A stretch of 64,000 bases of DNA from DASUNQ01 sp044866775. Lineage in GTDB: Bacteria; Acidobacteriota; Thermoanaerobaculia; Multivoradales; UBA5704. The notes beneath the pieces were generated by a model. It saw only the letters and a program-made list of their open reading frames with translations. It did no database searches and had not been told where the DNA came from. Of the stretch, positions 17,432 to 26,186 are shown piece by piece; the stretch's first letter is position 1; each line of letters begins with the position of its first letter. The DNA lies in the NCBI GenBank assembly GCA_044866775.1, contig JBIOUG010000195.1, forward strand, positions 1 through 64,000. Direction: 5' to 3'. The translations under genes were made by a program, and so were the position numbers.

Positions 17432-18730
17432 TCACTCGCTGAGCGGCACGTCCTCGCCGGCGATCACCGGCGCGCCCGGCGCCCCTGCCCGGCGTGGCAC
17501 CTCCCGCAGCTTGCGGACGGGTGAGCGGAAGATGAAGGCCGCGGCGACGAGGCCGCAGGTGGCGCCGACGGCAAGCGCGCCGCGGATGCCGATGACCTCG
17601 GCCAGCACGCCGCCGGCGAGGGTTCCCCCGAGTTGCGCCGCCAGGCCGAGGACGCGCACGCTGCCGTTGACCCGACCGAGCCAACGGTCATCGACCAGCG
17701 CCTGCCGGATGGTCACGTCGCCGATCTCGAACACGGTCAGCGCGCTGTCGGCGATGAGCTGCTGCGCGATCAGGAACAGGGCGCCGAGCACGCAGCCGTG
17801 GGGCGCGAGCGGGATGAACGCGTTGCCGACGGAGACGGCGATCATCGATCCAAGGAGCACCGGGCCGAGGCCGAAGCGGCGGGTCAGCCGCTCGGCCGTC
17901 ACCGCGCCGAGGAACGCGCTGGCGCCGCCGATCGCGGCGATGACGCCGATCGCCGCCGGCGAGAATCCCAGCACCTGGTTGGCATAGAGCAGGTAGGTCG
18001 CGCCGAAGATCCCGAACAGCGCCTCGACCGACGCCGCGGCGAGGGCGATCGGCCGCAGGGTCGGGTGGCGGAAGACGAGGGTGAGACCGTCGCGGATCTC
18101 GCGCCGCACCGGCAGGCGCTGCGCGGGCGCCGCCGCCGCCGGCTCCGGCGCCCGGATGCCGCGGAGGAAGAGCGCCGAGACGACGAACGAGACGGCGTCG
18201 ACGGCGATCGCGATCGGCGCCGTCAGGAGCTGGATCAGGAAGCCGCCGGCGCCGAACGCCGTGAGCTCCGCCGCCGAGGAGCTGGCGGTCAGCGTCGAGT
18301 TGGCGGCGAGGAGGTCCTCGCGGCCGACGACGGCGGGGAGGAAGGAACGGTTGGCCACCTCGAAGAGGGTGGTGAGGGCGGCGGCGAGGAAGGCGACGAC
18401 GAAGAGCTGAGGCAGGCCGAGCGCGCCGAGGACGGCCGCGATGGGGATCGAGGCGAGCAGCGCCGCGCGCCCCAGGTCGGCCGCAACCAGGATCGGCCGC
18501 CGCCGGAGGCGATCGACCAAGGCGCCGGCGGCGAGCCCGACGGTCAGGCCGGCGACGAGCTCGAGCGCGCGCAGGATGGCGATCTCGAGCGGCCCGGCGC
18601 CGAGGACGAGGATCGCGGTGAACGGCAGCGCGGTGCGGGTGACCAGCGTGCCGAAGATCGAGACGGTCGTGGCCGCCCACAGGCGGACGAAGTCGCGGTT
18701 GCGCCAGAGAGCGCTCCTGAAGGCGCGCAC
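17432..18730 (-). CDS. MFS transporter, EntS/MFS_3 type
   Basis: A 432-residue major facilitator with about twelve hydrophobic helices. After a short basic N-terminus (LWRNRDFVRLWAATTVSIFG, the usual MFS_3 opening), the loop between helices 2 and 3 has the GxxxDRxxRR-type motif (GALVDRLRRRP, about residues 69-79). MFS_3 members export siderophores, macrolides or other small molecules; the substrate here is unknown. Same strand as the DUF885 gene, 27 nt apart. No regulator lies beside it. Confidence 0.85.
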   Translation of the reverse strand: MRAFRSALWRNRDFVRLWAATTVSIFGTLVTRTALPFTAILVLGAGPLEIAILRALELVAGLTVGLAAGALVDRLRRRPILVAADLGRAALLASIPIAAVLGALGLPQLFVVAFLAAALTTLFEVANRSFLPAVVGREDLLAANSTLTASSSAAELTAFGAGGFLIQLLTAPIAIAVDAVSFVVSALFLRGIRAPEPAAAAPAQRLPVRREIRDGLTLVFRHPTLRPIALAAASVEALFGIFGATYLLYANQVLGFSPAAIGVIAAIGGASAFLGAVTAERLTRRFGLGPVLLGSMIAVSVGNAFIPLAPHGCVLGALFLIAQQLIADSALTVFEIGDVTIRQALVDDRWLGRVNGSVRVLGLAAQLGGTLAGGVLAEVIGIRGALAVGATCGLVAAAFIFRSPVRKLREVPRRAGAPGAPVIAGEDVPLSE

Positions 18731-18784
18731 GGGGCGAGAGCATATGGGCCGCGGCGGAAGAGCTGACCGCCGGCGGCGCCGGGC

Positions 18785-19492
18785 TCAGAACCGATACGAG
18801 ACGCCCAGCGCCACCACCGGATAGAGATCGTAGTCGGCGGCCTCGTCCTCGAGATCGCGCTCCTCCTTGGTGAGCTCGATGTCGAGCAGGGCGCGAGCGG
18901 CCGGATTGTTGAGCGGACTCCCGGCAGGGATGACCGGAGTGAGGGTGACGTCGGGCTCGCCCTGGAAGACGACGCCGAGATCCAGCCCGACGTGCCAGCG
19001 GCGGCCGGGCGCCAGCGGGTTGCCGAAGCCGAGCCCCGCGTACGGCGCCACCGGGTCCCATTCGACGTTGCCGCGCAGGCTCCCCAGCAGCGCCGCCGGC
19101 ACCAGCACGTCCCCGATCTCGTAGAGCCCGGAGGGTGGCGTCCGGCTCTCGGCCTCGACCTCGTTGGAGTTGTACACCGCGCCGGCGCTCAGCCGGAACG
19201 CCCCGCCTCCCGGGTGCCAGTCGAGGAGCGCCGTGCCGGCGCGCACCCGCGCGGTGGCGTCGTACTCGATGTCGCTCGCCTCGCGCCGGTCGTCATAGGA
19301 GCCGGCGTGCGCGCCCAGCCGCAGATGGAGCTGCGGCGCGAGGCCGGCGGTCAGCTCGACGCCCACCCCGAGCGTCCCCGCCCCCGCACCGAGCGCCAGC
19401 TCGGCGGCGGCGAGACGCGGAGCGGTGGCGAGCGTCCCCAGGGTGAGGATCGCGAAGACGAGGAGAGGTGCGGACCGGGGCGGCATGCACAT
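18785..19492 (-). CDS. Outer-membrane beta-barrel protein
   Basis: Starting at the ATG at 19492, a signal peptide ending RLAAAE is followed by alternating hydrophobic and polar strands rich in Gly and aromatic residues (LRLGAHAGSYDDRR, LSAGAVYNSNEVE). The last residue is Phe (GVSYRF), the usual C-terminal signature for BAM-dependent barrels. The size (about 235 residues) fits an eight- to ten-stranded barrel. The -35/-10 and leader of the RiPP cluster lie just beyond its start on the opposite strand. No function assigned. Confidence 0.7.
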   Translation of the reverse strand: MCMPPRSAPLLVFAILTLGTLATAPRLAAAELALGAGAGTLGVGVELTAGLAPQLHLRLGAHAGSYDDRREASDIEYDATARVRAGTALLDWHPGGGAFRLSAGAVYNSNEVEAESRTPPSGLYEIGDVLVPAALLGSLRGNVEWDPVAPYAGLGFGNPLAPGRRWHVGLDLGVVFQGEPDVTLTPVIPAGSPLNNPAARALLDIELTKEERDLEDEAADYDLYPVVALGVSYRF

Positions 19493-19553
19493 GCGCCGAT
19501 GGTACCAAGCCGCCCGCACGGCTGCCGGCGGCGCGGCGAGCGCGCGGCGCCAC

Positions 19554-19582
19554 TTGACACGCGTGGCCTTAATGGTTTAAAG
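19554..19582 (+). promoter_or_regulatory. Candidate sigma-70 promoter of the RiPP cluster
   Basis: TTGACA (19554-19559) is a perfect -35. After 16-17 nt comes TTTAAA/TTAAAG (19576-19582) as a fair -10. The A/T-rich block stands out in this GC-rich DNA. Transcription would begin near 19590, giving a leader of about 200 nt before the precursor start. Confidence 0.6.
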
Positions 19583-19607
19583 GTTTCACTTAGAGTCGTC
19601 GAATCAT

Positions 19608-19675
19608 CGGCAGGCAAGCGCGAAGCTGCGGCGAGCTCCGAGGTGCCTGCCGTCCTCACGCGAGAGCGACGGCAG
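19608..19675 (+). promoter_or_regulatory. Leader with two mutually exclusive hairpins
   Basis: Hairpin 1 pairs CGGCAGGCA (19608-19616) with TGCCTGCCG (19644-19652). Hairpin 2 pairs CTGCCGTC (19647-19654), extended by CTC, with GAG and GACGGCAG (19668-19675) with one bulged C. Both need 19647-19652, so only one can form at a time. This is the architecture of attenuators and riboswitches, but it matches no class I recognise and has no T-tract terminator. Confidence 0.5.
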
Positions 19676-19792
19676 CGGAAGCCAAACGTGTTGGGGAGGT
19701 AGGAGGGGAGCTGCGCTCCGCCGACCCATCGACAGAGCCGGTCCTGAGAAGACCTGCCACGCCAAACTCACACACTGGAAAGGAGGTCAACC

Positions 19793-19975
19793 GTGCCGAT
19801 TACGCGAATACCGAATCCCGGAAGGGACCTCTCGGCAGCAGCCAGCACTTCCGAAGAGGAAGGCTGCTGGGCTGGCTGCTGGGTGGAGGGCTGCTGGGCC
19901 GGCTGCTGGGCTGACGCCGCCGTCGAGAGCTCGAGCTCACAGAGTGAAGCCGGCTTCCCGGCCCCAGCGGAGTAA
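19793..19975 (+). CDS. RiPP precursor peptide with duplicated Cys-Trp core
   Basis: A 60-residue peptide starting at GTG 19793 after a near-perfect Shine-Dalgarno (AAGGAGGTCAACC). The leader (residues 1-23, MPITRIPNPGRDLSAAASTS then EEE) is followed by the core GCWAGCWVEGCWAGCWAD (24-41), in which Cys25, 29, 34 and 38 each precede a Trp. A Ser-rich tail follows (SSSSQS, 46-51). Its position directly before E1-like and YcaO genes makes it the likely substrate. The Cys residues are then candidates for thiazole formation and the Ser residues for oxazoles. The GCWAGCW duplication is seen in both protein and DNA. No known TOMM precursor family was recognised. Confidence 0.8.
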   Translation: MPITRIPNPGRDLSAAASTSEEEGCWAGCWVEGCWAGCWADAAVESSSSQSEAGFPAPAE

Positions 19976-20111
19976 CCGCGCGAACCGAAGCTCGTAGGGA
20001 ACGGTTCGTAGAGCTGTAGTAGTCCCTTGGGTCACGTGGGTGGCACCTTCTCAGGGCCGGCGCCGTCCAACGTGGCTCCACCCAACGCTCGCAACCACCA
20101 ACGAGGTGGCA

Positions 20112-21251
20112 ATGAGCTCATCCACCGGATCCCCCCCTCTCACGGTAGCGGGTGGCCTGGACGTCGTGATCCTCAACGAGAACGAGGTCCTCATCCAGCA
20201 CGGCACGCGCTCGCGGCCGTCCGAGCTCCTGCGCGACACCGAGCTGCGCGGGTTTCTCGGCCCGCTCATGGCGCGGCTCGTCGAATCTCCCGCCACGGCC
20301 GAAGACCTCCGCCAGCTCGGCCAGCCCGCCCACCAGACCGACGTGCAGCAGATGCTGGACGACCTGCTCGCGGTCGGGATCCTCGCGCCCGCGGCCGAGG
20401 ATCTCCTGAGCGCCTACCTGCGCTACTCCTTCGGCGCAGCGACGCCACTGGTCGGTCGCTCCGCGGTCCTGGTGGGCGCGGGCCCGCTCGGCGCCCGCAT
20501 CGGGGCGGGCTTGCTGCAGCACGGGCTCGGCTCGCTGACGGTGCTCGACTCGCGGCAGACGGATGAGGTGTGGAACCGCTTCGCGCCGCTCGGCGTCCAG
20601 GCGAACGGCGCGGCGCCGGCGGCGCAGGCCCTGGTCGCCGCGCTCGGGACCAACGGCGGACCGCGGGAGCGGGTACGGGTATGCGAGGTCGGCTTCGACG
20701 ATCTCGACGGGCTGGAACGCGAGATCGGCCGCCATGACCTGCTCGTCGCCGCCTTCGAGCGACCGCACCTGCGGCTGCTCCACCTGATCAACCGGGTCTG
20801 CCTGCAGCTCGAGAAACCCTGGCTCCTGGCGCAGATCGACGGCAGCTTCGGGATCGCGGGCCCGTTGTTCTCGCCGCCCGACACCGCCTGCTACAACTGC
20901 TTCCGCACGCTGCTCGACACCACGGTGCCGAGCAAGGACATGGCGGAACGCTATCGCCGCCACCTCGCGAACGGCCGTGATCCGAGCTTCTTCCCGGGGC
21001 TGCCGGCACACTGCGACCTCGTCGCCGGCTACACCACTCTAGGCGCGGTTCACTTCCTGGCGCGGCGGACGTCGTTCCTGCTCGGCCGCGCGCTGATGCT
21101 CGATTTCGGCGTCATGGGCCTCGACCTCGAGGACGTGCTGAGACTCCCGCGCTGCCCCGCGTGTAGCCGGTCCGCGCCGGCTCTCGAGCCGCCGTTCGCG
21201 GCGCGGATCGTCGAGACGGGATCGACTGCTGTCACGACGACGACGCCATGA
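20112..21251 (+). CDS. TOMM cyclodehydratase partner, Ocin-ThiF/E1-like
   Basis: A 379-residue partner of YcaO that binds the precursor leader and delivers it for cyclisation. ATG 20112 is preferred over an in-frame upstream ATG (20040) because a GAGGTGG site precedes it. The N-terminal 100 residues look like the winged-helix RiPP recognition element (ILNENEVLIQHGTRSRP). Next is a degenerate Rossmann fold (VLVGAGPLGARIGAGLLQHG, about residues 117-136). The structural zinc Cys pairs are ACYNC (about 260) and RCPAC (about 348). As in this family, no E1 adenylation function is expected. It overlaps the YcaO gene by 4 nt (ATGA). Confidence 0.85.
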   Translation: MSSSTGSPPLTVAGGLDVVILNENEVLIQHGTRSRPSELLRDTELRGFLGPLMARLVESPATAEDLRQLGQPAHQTDVQQMLDDLLAVGILAPAAEDLLSAYLRYSFGAATPLVGRSAVLVGAGPLGARIGAGLLQHGLGSLTVLDSRQTDEVWNRFAPLGVQANGAAPAAQALVAALGTNGGPRERVRVCEVGFDDLDGLEREIGRHDLLVAAFERPHLRLLHLINRVCLQLEKPWLLAQIDGSFGIAGPLFSPPDTACYNCFRTLLDTTVPSKDMAERYRRHLANGRDPSFFPGLPAHCDLVAGYTTLGAVHFLARRTSFLLGRALMLDFGVMGLDLEDVLRLPRCPACSRSAPALEPPFAARIVETGSTAVTTTTP

Positions 21252-22669
21252 CTCTCTCCGTCGAGCACCTGAACGCGCGCATCGGTCTCTTCGATCCGGT
21301 CCTCGGGGGCGGGCGGGAAGGCGAGCGCCAGGCCGTGGCGCGCCTCTACAACCGCCACCTCGGGCCGATTCAGACCATCGTGCTCCACCGTCCGGAGGCG
21401 ACTGACTTCTCGATGTACACCAGCGCCGCCAGGCACTGCCCGGTCGGCACCTTCTTCCCCCACGTGCTCGACAAGCCCGAGAACAGCGACGTCCTCACGG
21501 TCCCCGGGGGAGGAAAGGGCGGGGAGCCGCAACAGGCCCTGCTCGGCGGGCTCGGCGAGATGTCCGAGCGCCTCCTGGGGATGCTCCACTTCCACACCGT
21601 GAGCGCCGGCGGGATCGTCTTCGGCACCTGCGAGGAGCTGCTCTCGCGCGGGCTGCGCCCTCTGCTCCCGGAGGAGCTGCCGCTGTTCGCGCCCGAGCAG
21701 TTGCAGGCGCCGAGCTTCCCCTACAGCCCCTTCACGCAGGACACGCATCTGGGCTGGGTGGCAGGGACCGACTTGGGGAGCGGCGAGGAGGTGCTGGCGC
21801 CGGCGCAGCTCGTCCTCCTCTACTACCGGCGGGGCCGCGGCGAGCCGCCGATCGGATACCCGACGACCGGCGGGCTCGCCTTCCACTCGAGCCGCGAGCG
21901 CGCCATCCTCCACGGGCTCTACGAGGTGGTCGAGCGCGACGCGATCAACGTCTGCTGGCACGCGCGCATCCCGCCGCGGCGGATCGTGGTGGATCTCGAG
22001 GCGGTGCTCCGCGGCGGCGGCGCGCGCCCGCGCCTGACCGTCGCCGGCATCGAGAGCATCGAGCTGCTGCTCAACACGCTCGACCTGCCGATCCCGGTGA
22101 TCTCCACCATCGCCGTCGACGGCCAGCGCCCGGACAAGTCGTTCCTCAGCGGCGGCGGAGCCTGGGGGACGCGCACGCGGGCGCTCAGCCAATCGGTCTA
22201 CGAGCTCGGGCAGTGCCGCAACATCCTCAAGTACCATCGCCCCGTCCAGGGCAAGCACATCCGTTCCGACAGCCCGCTGCACGAGCTGACGGAGTTCTTC
22301 GATTCCGTCGTCTATTACGGCTACCGCGAGAACCTGCCGCTGCTCGATTGGTTCCGCCACGACGGCGAGACCATCGAGTGGGAGTCCGTCCCCGACCGGC
22401 CGTACGACGATCCCCGCGTCGAGTTGCGCGCCCTGGTCGACGGCCTCAACGCCGACGGCATCCGGCCGATCGCCTTCGATCTCGGCGGCGCCTGCTGGCC
22501 CGGCGTGCGGGTCGTCAAGACCCTGTTGCCGCAGCTCACCCAGGCGGGCGTTCCGGCGCTCCCGTTCCTCGGCCACCGGCGGTATTACGAGCTGCCGCGG
22601 AAGCTCGGGCGGAGCGACCGGACGCTCACCTATGAGGAGCTCAACCATGCGCCCGTGCCCCTGCCTTAG
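21248..22669 (+). CDS. YcaO-domain cyclodehydratase
   Basis: A 473-residue ATP-dependent enzyme that activates precursor amide bonds, forming azolines from Cys/Ser/Thr. YcaO features are visible: the ATP/Mg helix around GGLGEMSERLLG (about residues 98-109), LAFHSSRERAILHGLYEVVERD (about 210-231, with the conserved acidic residues of the family) and the Pro-rich C-terminus APVPLP, which in TOMM YcaOs orders the active site. Translationally coupled to the E1-like gene. The pair matches the C+D architecture of two-protein cyclodehydratases. Regiochemistry and the exact target residues cannot be read from the sequence. Confidence 0.92.
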   Translation: MTLSVEHLNARIGLFDPVLGGGREGERQAVARLYNRHLGPIQTIVLHRPEATDFSMYTSAARHCPVGTFFPHVLDKPENSDVLTVPGGGKGGEPQQALLGGLGEMSERLLGMLHFHTVSAGGIVFGTCEELLSRGLRPLLPEELPLFAPEQLQAPSFPYSPFTQDTHLGWVAGTDLGSGEEVLAPAQLVLLYYRRGRGEPPIGYPTTGGLAFHSSRERAILHGLYEVVERDAINVCWHARIPPRRIVVDLEAVLRGGGARPRLTVAGIESIELLLNTLDLPIPVISTIAVDGQRPDKSFLSGGGAWGTRTRALSQSVYELGQCRNILKYHRPVQGKHIRSDSPLHELTEFFDSVVYYGYRENLPLLDWFRHDGETIEWESVPDRPYDDPRVELRALVDGLNADGIRPIAFDLGGACWPGVRVVKTLLPQLTQAGVPALPFLGHRRYYELPRKLGRSDRTLTYEELNHAPVPLP

Positions 22670-22684
22670 CCCGGAGCCGCGACG

Positions 22685-23506
22685 ATGAGCGCCATCCAGA
22701 GAGAAGGCGTCGGGATGCCGCCCGCCGAGCTGTTCCAGCGCACGCTCTTCCAGACCGTGACGCTGCCGTGGAAGAGCGTCCGCCTGGAGCCGACGACGCT
22801 CGACGACTACGCCGGGCGGGCCGCGTCGCAGCGCCTCGCCGTCGGCGAGCTGTACCACGAGAACAGCAAGCTGTTTCCGCAGCACCCGGCGCTGGTCGCC
22901 GCCGCGGCGGCGTCACGGTCGGAGACGCGGGCGGAGTTCGTGCGCCGGCGCGCGCAGGCGGCGGCCGGCGACGCCGGCGAGCCGCCGGCGGCGACCGTAC
23001 CGCTGCTGGCGCTGGTCCGGCGGGCGGCCGGGGCGCTCGACCCGGAGGCGCTCTACGGGCTCGAGCTGCGCCTGGTCGTGGCGGACCGTCTCTGGGCCTG
23101 CGAGCCGAGCACGTGCCGCCTGCGGCTGATTCGCGCCCTCGAGCCCGAGGCGCTGACCCGCCTGGAGCGCGCGATCGCGCCCGGCGAGGCGGCGGCGCAC
23201 CTCGCGGACGGCCGCGCGCTCTTGGCGGTGATCGGCTCGTTCGCCCGCAGCGAGATCCTGCTCGGCAGCCGCGGCTACCGGCGCACGGTGCTCGACGCCG
23301 GCCGGTTCGCCGGCGCGCTGGAGGCGTTGCGCGATCCGGGCGGGCCCACGGTCACGCCGGTGCTCGAGTTCTACGACCGCGTCGTCGACGACGTGGTCGA
23401 GGTCGACGGTCTCGAACAAGGAACGCTGGCTCTTCTGATCGCCGGAGGCGTCGATGGCAGCCGCGAAAGCCAGGCTCAAGGACATCGTCGAACTGCTGTC
23501 CAATGA
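22685..23506 (+). CDS. SagB-type dehydrogenase-like protein, degenerate nitroreductase fold
   Basis: A 273-residue protein. Its C-terminal part (GSRGYRRTVLDAGRFAGALE, then VDGLEQGTLALLIAGG) follows the pattern of SagB nitroreductase-like domains, whereas the N-terminal region lacks the usual flavin-binding RRSRR motif. It overlaps the next gene by 53 nt. The likeliest role is a non-catalytic partner or peptide-binding half of the dehydrogenase, comparable to two-domain SagB proteins split into two genes. Assignment rests on weak motif similarity and on position. Confidence 0.6.
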   Translation: MSAIQREGVGMPPAELFQRTLFQTVTLPWKSVRLEPTTLDDYAGRAASQRLAVGELYHENSKLFPQHPALVAAAAASRSETRAEFVRRRAQAAAGDAGEPPAATVPLLALVRRAAGALDPEALYGLELRLVVADRLWACEPSTCRLRLIRALEPEALTRLERAIAPGEAAAHLADGRALLAVIGSFARSEILLGSRGYRRTVLDAGRFAGALEALRDPGGPTVTPVLEFYDRVVDDVVEVDGLEQGTLALLIAGGVDGSRESQAQGHRRTAVQ

Positions 23507-24350
23507 CGAGTGCGAGAGCATAGCGCCGCTCTTCGAAGACGTCGCCGCGGGGGAGCGGTTCTGGGAGCGCGACATCGCGCTCTGCTACAACGAGCACGTC
23601 AAGGCGCGGCCGGTGGTGGCCAAGCGGGGACTGAAGGTGGGCGTCAACACGCCGCCCAAGCCCCTGCACACCGGCGATGACTTCGTCTCCATCCCGATCG
23701 TCAAGCACCGGCCCGACCGCGGCCGCATCGAGCTGCCGCCGCCGCCCGCGCTGACCCTGGGCCTGGGCGAGGCGCTGCGCACGCGCCGCTCGCGGCGCGG
23801 GTTCACCGGCGCCGACGCCTCGCGCGAGCAGATCTCCGGCCTGCTGCACCACGCGGCGGGGATCAACGACCACACGGCGGCCTACGGCTTCTCGACCCTG
23901 GCCCGGCGGCCGTTCCCCTCCTCGGGCGGTCTCCAGTCGCCCGAGCTCTACGTCGGCGTGCAGCACGTCGAGGGGGTCGCGCCCGGGATCTATCACTACA
24001 GCCCCCAGCGCCACGCCCTGGAGACGCTGCGGGAGGGTGATTTCTCGGCCTTCCTCGCCGCCCACACGTTCAACCAGAGCTTCGTCGAGCAGGCGGCGGT
24101 CACTCTCGTCTTGACCGGCGTCTACGAGCGGCTGCGCTGGAAGTACGGCGAGCGTTCCTATCGCTACGTCTGCATGGATGGCGGGTTCCTCGCCCAGAAC
24201 CTGTATCTGGTGGGCGAGGCCCTCGGTCTCGGCGTCTGCGCGATCGCCGGCTTCTACGACGAGGACTTCGAGCGGCTCTTGCAGCTCAATCCGGTGGAGG
24301 AGGTGGTGCTCCTCCTGCTGGCCGTGGGTCGCTGCGCGGGCGACGAGTAG
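23454..24350 (+). CDS. SagB/ThcOx family FMN-dependent dehydrogenase
   Basis: A 298-residue flavoenzyme that would oxidise azolines to azoles. It has the FMN-contacting TRRSRRGFTG (about residues 109-118), LHHAAGIN, and a central region with SSGGLQSPELYVGVQ and APGIYHYSPQRHALE. The C-terminal RSYRYVCMDGGFLAQNLYLV and GLGVCAIAGFYDEDFERLL are the usual SagB motifs. Its presence means the final product should contain aromatic thiazoles rather than thiazolines. It is followed 9 nt later by the ABC transporter. Confidence 0.9.
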   Translation: MAAAKARLKDIVELLSNDECESIAPLFEDVAAGERFWERDIALCYNEHVKARPVVAKRGLKVGVNTPPKPLHTGDDFVSIPIVKHRPDRGRIELPPPPALTLGLGEALRTRRSRRGFTGADASREQISGLLHHAAGINDHTAAYGFSTLARRPFPSSGGLQSPELYVGVQHVEGVAPGIYHYSPQRHALETLREGDFSAFLAAHTFNQSFVEQAAVTLVLTGVYERLRWKYGERSYRYVCMDGGFLAQNLYLVGEALGLGVCAIAGFYDEDFERLLQLNPVEEVVLLLLAVGRCAGDE

Positions 24351-24359
24351 CCTGCCATC

Positions 24360-26186
24360 ATGCTGACGCTGCTTCGGGGCCGGACCGCGGCGTGGCGAGA
24401 GGCCGGAGCGCTCGTCGCCAGGCACCGCGGCACCCTGGCGCTCGGCTTGCTGCTCCTCCTCGTCTCGCGCCTCGCCGGCCTGGTCATCCCCCTGAGCTCG
24501 AAGTACGTGGTGGACACGGTCATCGCCGCTCGGCGGCTGGACGTCTTGTACTGGCTGGTCGCCGCGGGCGCGGCCGCGACGCTGATCCAGGCCGGCACCG
24601 GGCTGGCGCTCGCGCGGCTGGTCGGCATCAACGCGCTGCGGGCGATCAGCGGCGTGCAGCGCGGCCTGCACGGGCACGTGCTGCGGCTGCCGGTGCGCTA
24701 TTTCGACTCGACCAAGGCCGGCATCCTCGTCTCGCGCGTCATGAACGACCCGGAGGGGCTGCAGAACCTCCTCGGCTCGGGGATCCTCCAGCTCGTGGGC
24801 AGCGGCATCACCGCCCTCGCCGCCTTGGCCGTGCTGTTCTACCTCCACTGGCCGCTGACGCTCCTGACGCTCGCGCTTCTCCTCCTCTTCTCGCGCGCCA
24901 TGGGGGGCTCCTTCAGCCGCCTGCGGCCGATCTACCGCGCCCGCGCCGCCTTGACCGCGGAGGTGACCGGCCGGTTGACCGAGGCCTTCGGGGGAATCCG
25001 CGTCGTCAAGACCTACGGCGCCGAGCGGCGCGAGGAGCGAGTCTTCACCGCGAGCATCCACCGGCTGCTGCGGCGCAACGTCGAGGTCACCAAGGTGAAC
25101 GCGAAGATGACCGCGCTCTCGGCTCTCGCGGTCGGCGGCGTCGGCGTGACGATCATGCTGCTCGGCGGCCGCGCCGCCGTGTCGGGCGCCATGACGGTGG
25201 GCGACGTCGTGATGTACGCCGTGTTCGTCAACGTGCTGACCAGTCCGCTGGTGCAGATCGCGGCGGTCGGCGCTCGGCTCAGCGAAGCCTTCGCCGGGCT
25301 GGACAGGATCCGCGAGATCCGCCAGGTCGCGACCGAAGAGGCGGCGGACGGCGAGCGGGAGCCGCGCTCGACCGCGCCGCCGGCGATCGGGCTCGAGCGT
25401 GTCTGCTTCGCCTACGTGCCCGGCCGGCCCGTGCTGCGCGACGTCTCGGTGCGGGTGGCGGCGGGCAGCACGACGGCGCTCGTCGGGCCGAGCGGCGCCG
25501 GCAAGAGCACGCTCATCATGCTGGTCATGGGCTTCGAGCGGCCGGCCTCCGGGCGCATCGTCGTCGGCGGCCAGGACCTGGCCGTGGTGCGCGCCGCCGA
25601 CCACCGCCGCCAGCTCGGCGTCGTCCTGCAGGAGACCTTCCTCTTCGACGGCACCATCCGGGAGAACATCGCCTATGCGAAGCCGCGCGCCAGCGCCGAG
25701 GAGATCCGCCGGGCCTCCCGCGTGGCGCACTGCGACGAGTTCGTCGTGCGCCTCGAGCACGGCCTCGACACCGTCGTCGGGGAGCGCGGCCTCAAGCTCT
25801 CGGGAGGGCAGCGCCAGCGCATCTCGATCGCGCGCGCCATCCTCGCCGATCCGCGGATCCTGATCCTCGACGAGGCGACGTCGAGCGTCGACGCCGAGAG
25901 CGAGGCGCTGATCCAGGACGGCCTGCGCTCGCTGCGCGCCGGCCGGACGACGTTGGTCATCGCGCACCGTCTGTCGACGATCCTCAGCGCCGACCAGATC
26001 CTCGTGCTCGATCAGGGAGAGATCGTCGGGTCGGGTACGCACGCGGAGCTGGTCCGCGGCTGCGCTCTCTATCGCCAGCTCTACGAGCGGCAGGCGCTGG
26101 TGCAGGAAGACCGCTTCGTCAACCCGGGCGAGGAGCGGCCGGTGGCCGCGGCGCGCTCCGCCGCGGCGGCGCCGCGCTGGTCATGA
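24360..26186 (+). CDS. ABC exporter, fused permease and ATPase
   Basis: A 608-residue half-transporter that would act as a homodimer. Six membrane helices lie in residues 15-290. The nucleotide-binding domain has Walker A GPSGAGKST (about residue 377), the Q-loop LQETFLFDGT, signature LSGGQRQRIS (about 480), Walker B ILILDEATSSVD and the H-loop VIAHRLST. No C39 peptidase domain is fused, so leader removal needs a separate protease. Located in the RiPP operon, it probably exports the product and may give immunity. ATGA overlap with the next gene. Confidence 0.9.
   Translation: MLTLLRGRTAAWREAGALVARHRGTLALGLLLLLVSRLAGLVIPLSSKYVVDTVIAARRLDVLYWLVAAGAAATLIQAGTGLALARLVGINALRAISGVQRGLHGHVLRLPVRYFDSTKAGILVSRVMNDPEGLQNLLGSGILQLVGSGITALAALAVLFYLHWPLTLLTLALLLLFSRAMGGSFSRLRPIYRARAALTAEVTGRLTEAFGGIRVVKTYGAERREERVFTASIHRLLRRNVEVTKVNAKMTALSALAVGGVGVTIMLLGGRAAVSGAMTVGDVVMYAVFVNVLTSPLVQIAAVGARLSEAFAGLDRIREIRQVATEEAADGEREPRSTAPPAIGLERVCFAYVPGRPVLRDVSVRVAAGSTTALVGPSGAGKSTLIMLVMGFERPASGRIVVGGQDLAVVRAADHRRQLGVVLQETFLFDGTIRENIAYAKPRASAEEIRRASRVAHCDEFVVRLEHGLDTVVGERGLKLSGGQRQRISIARAILADPRILILDEATSSVDAESEALIQDGLRSLRAGRTTLVIAHRLSTILSADQILVLDQGEIVGSGTHAELVRGCALYRQLYERQALVQEDRFVNPGEERPVAAARSAAAAPRWS

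Noticed and set aside
20040..20111. Earlier start for the E1-like protein
   Set aside because: The extra 24 residues are basic and unlike the family; GAGGTGG precedes ATG 20112.
19976..20111. Intrinsic terminator between precursor and E1-like gene
   Set aside because: Only short (5-bp) stems such as AGCTC/GAGCT were found and no T-tract, so no attenuator is claimed.
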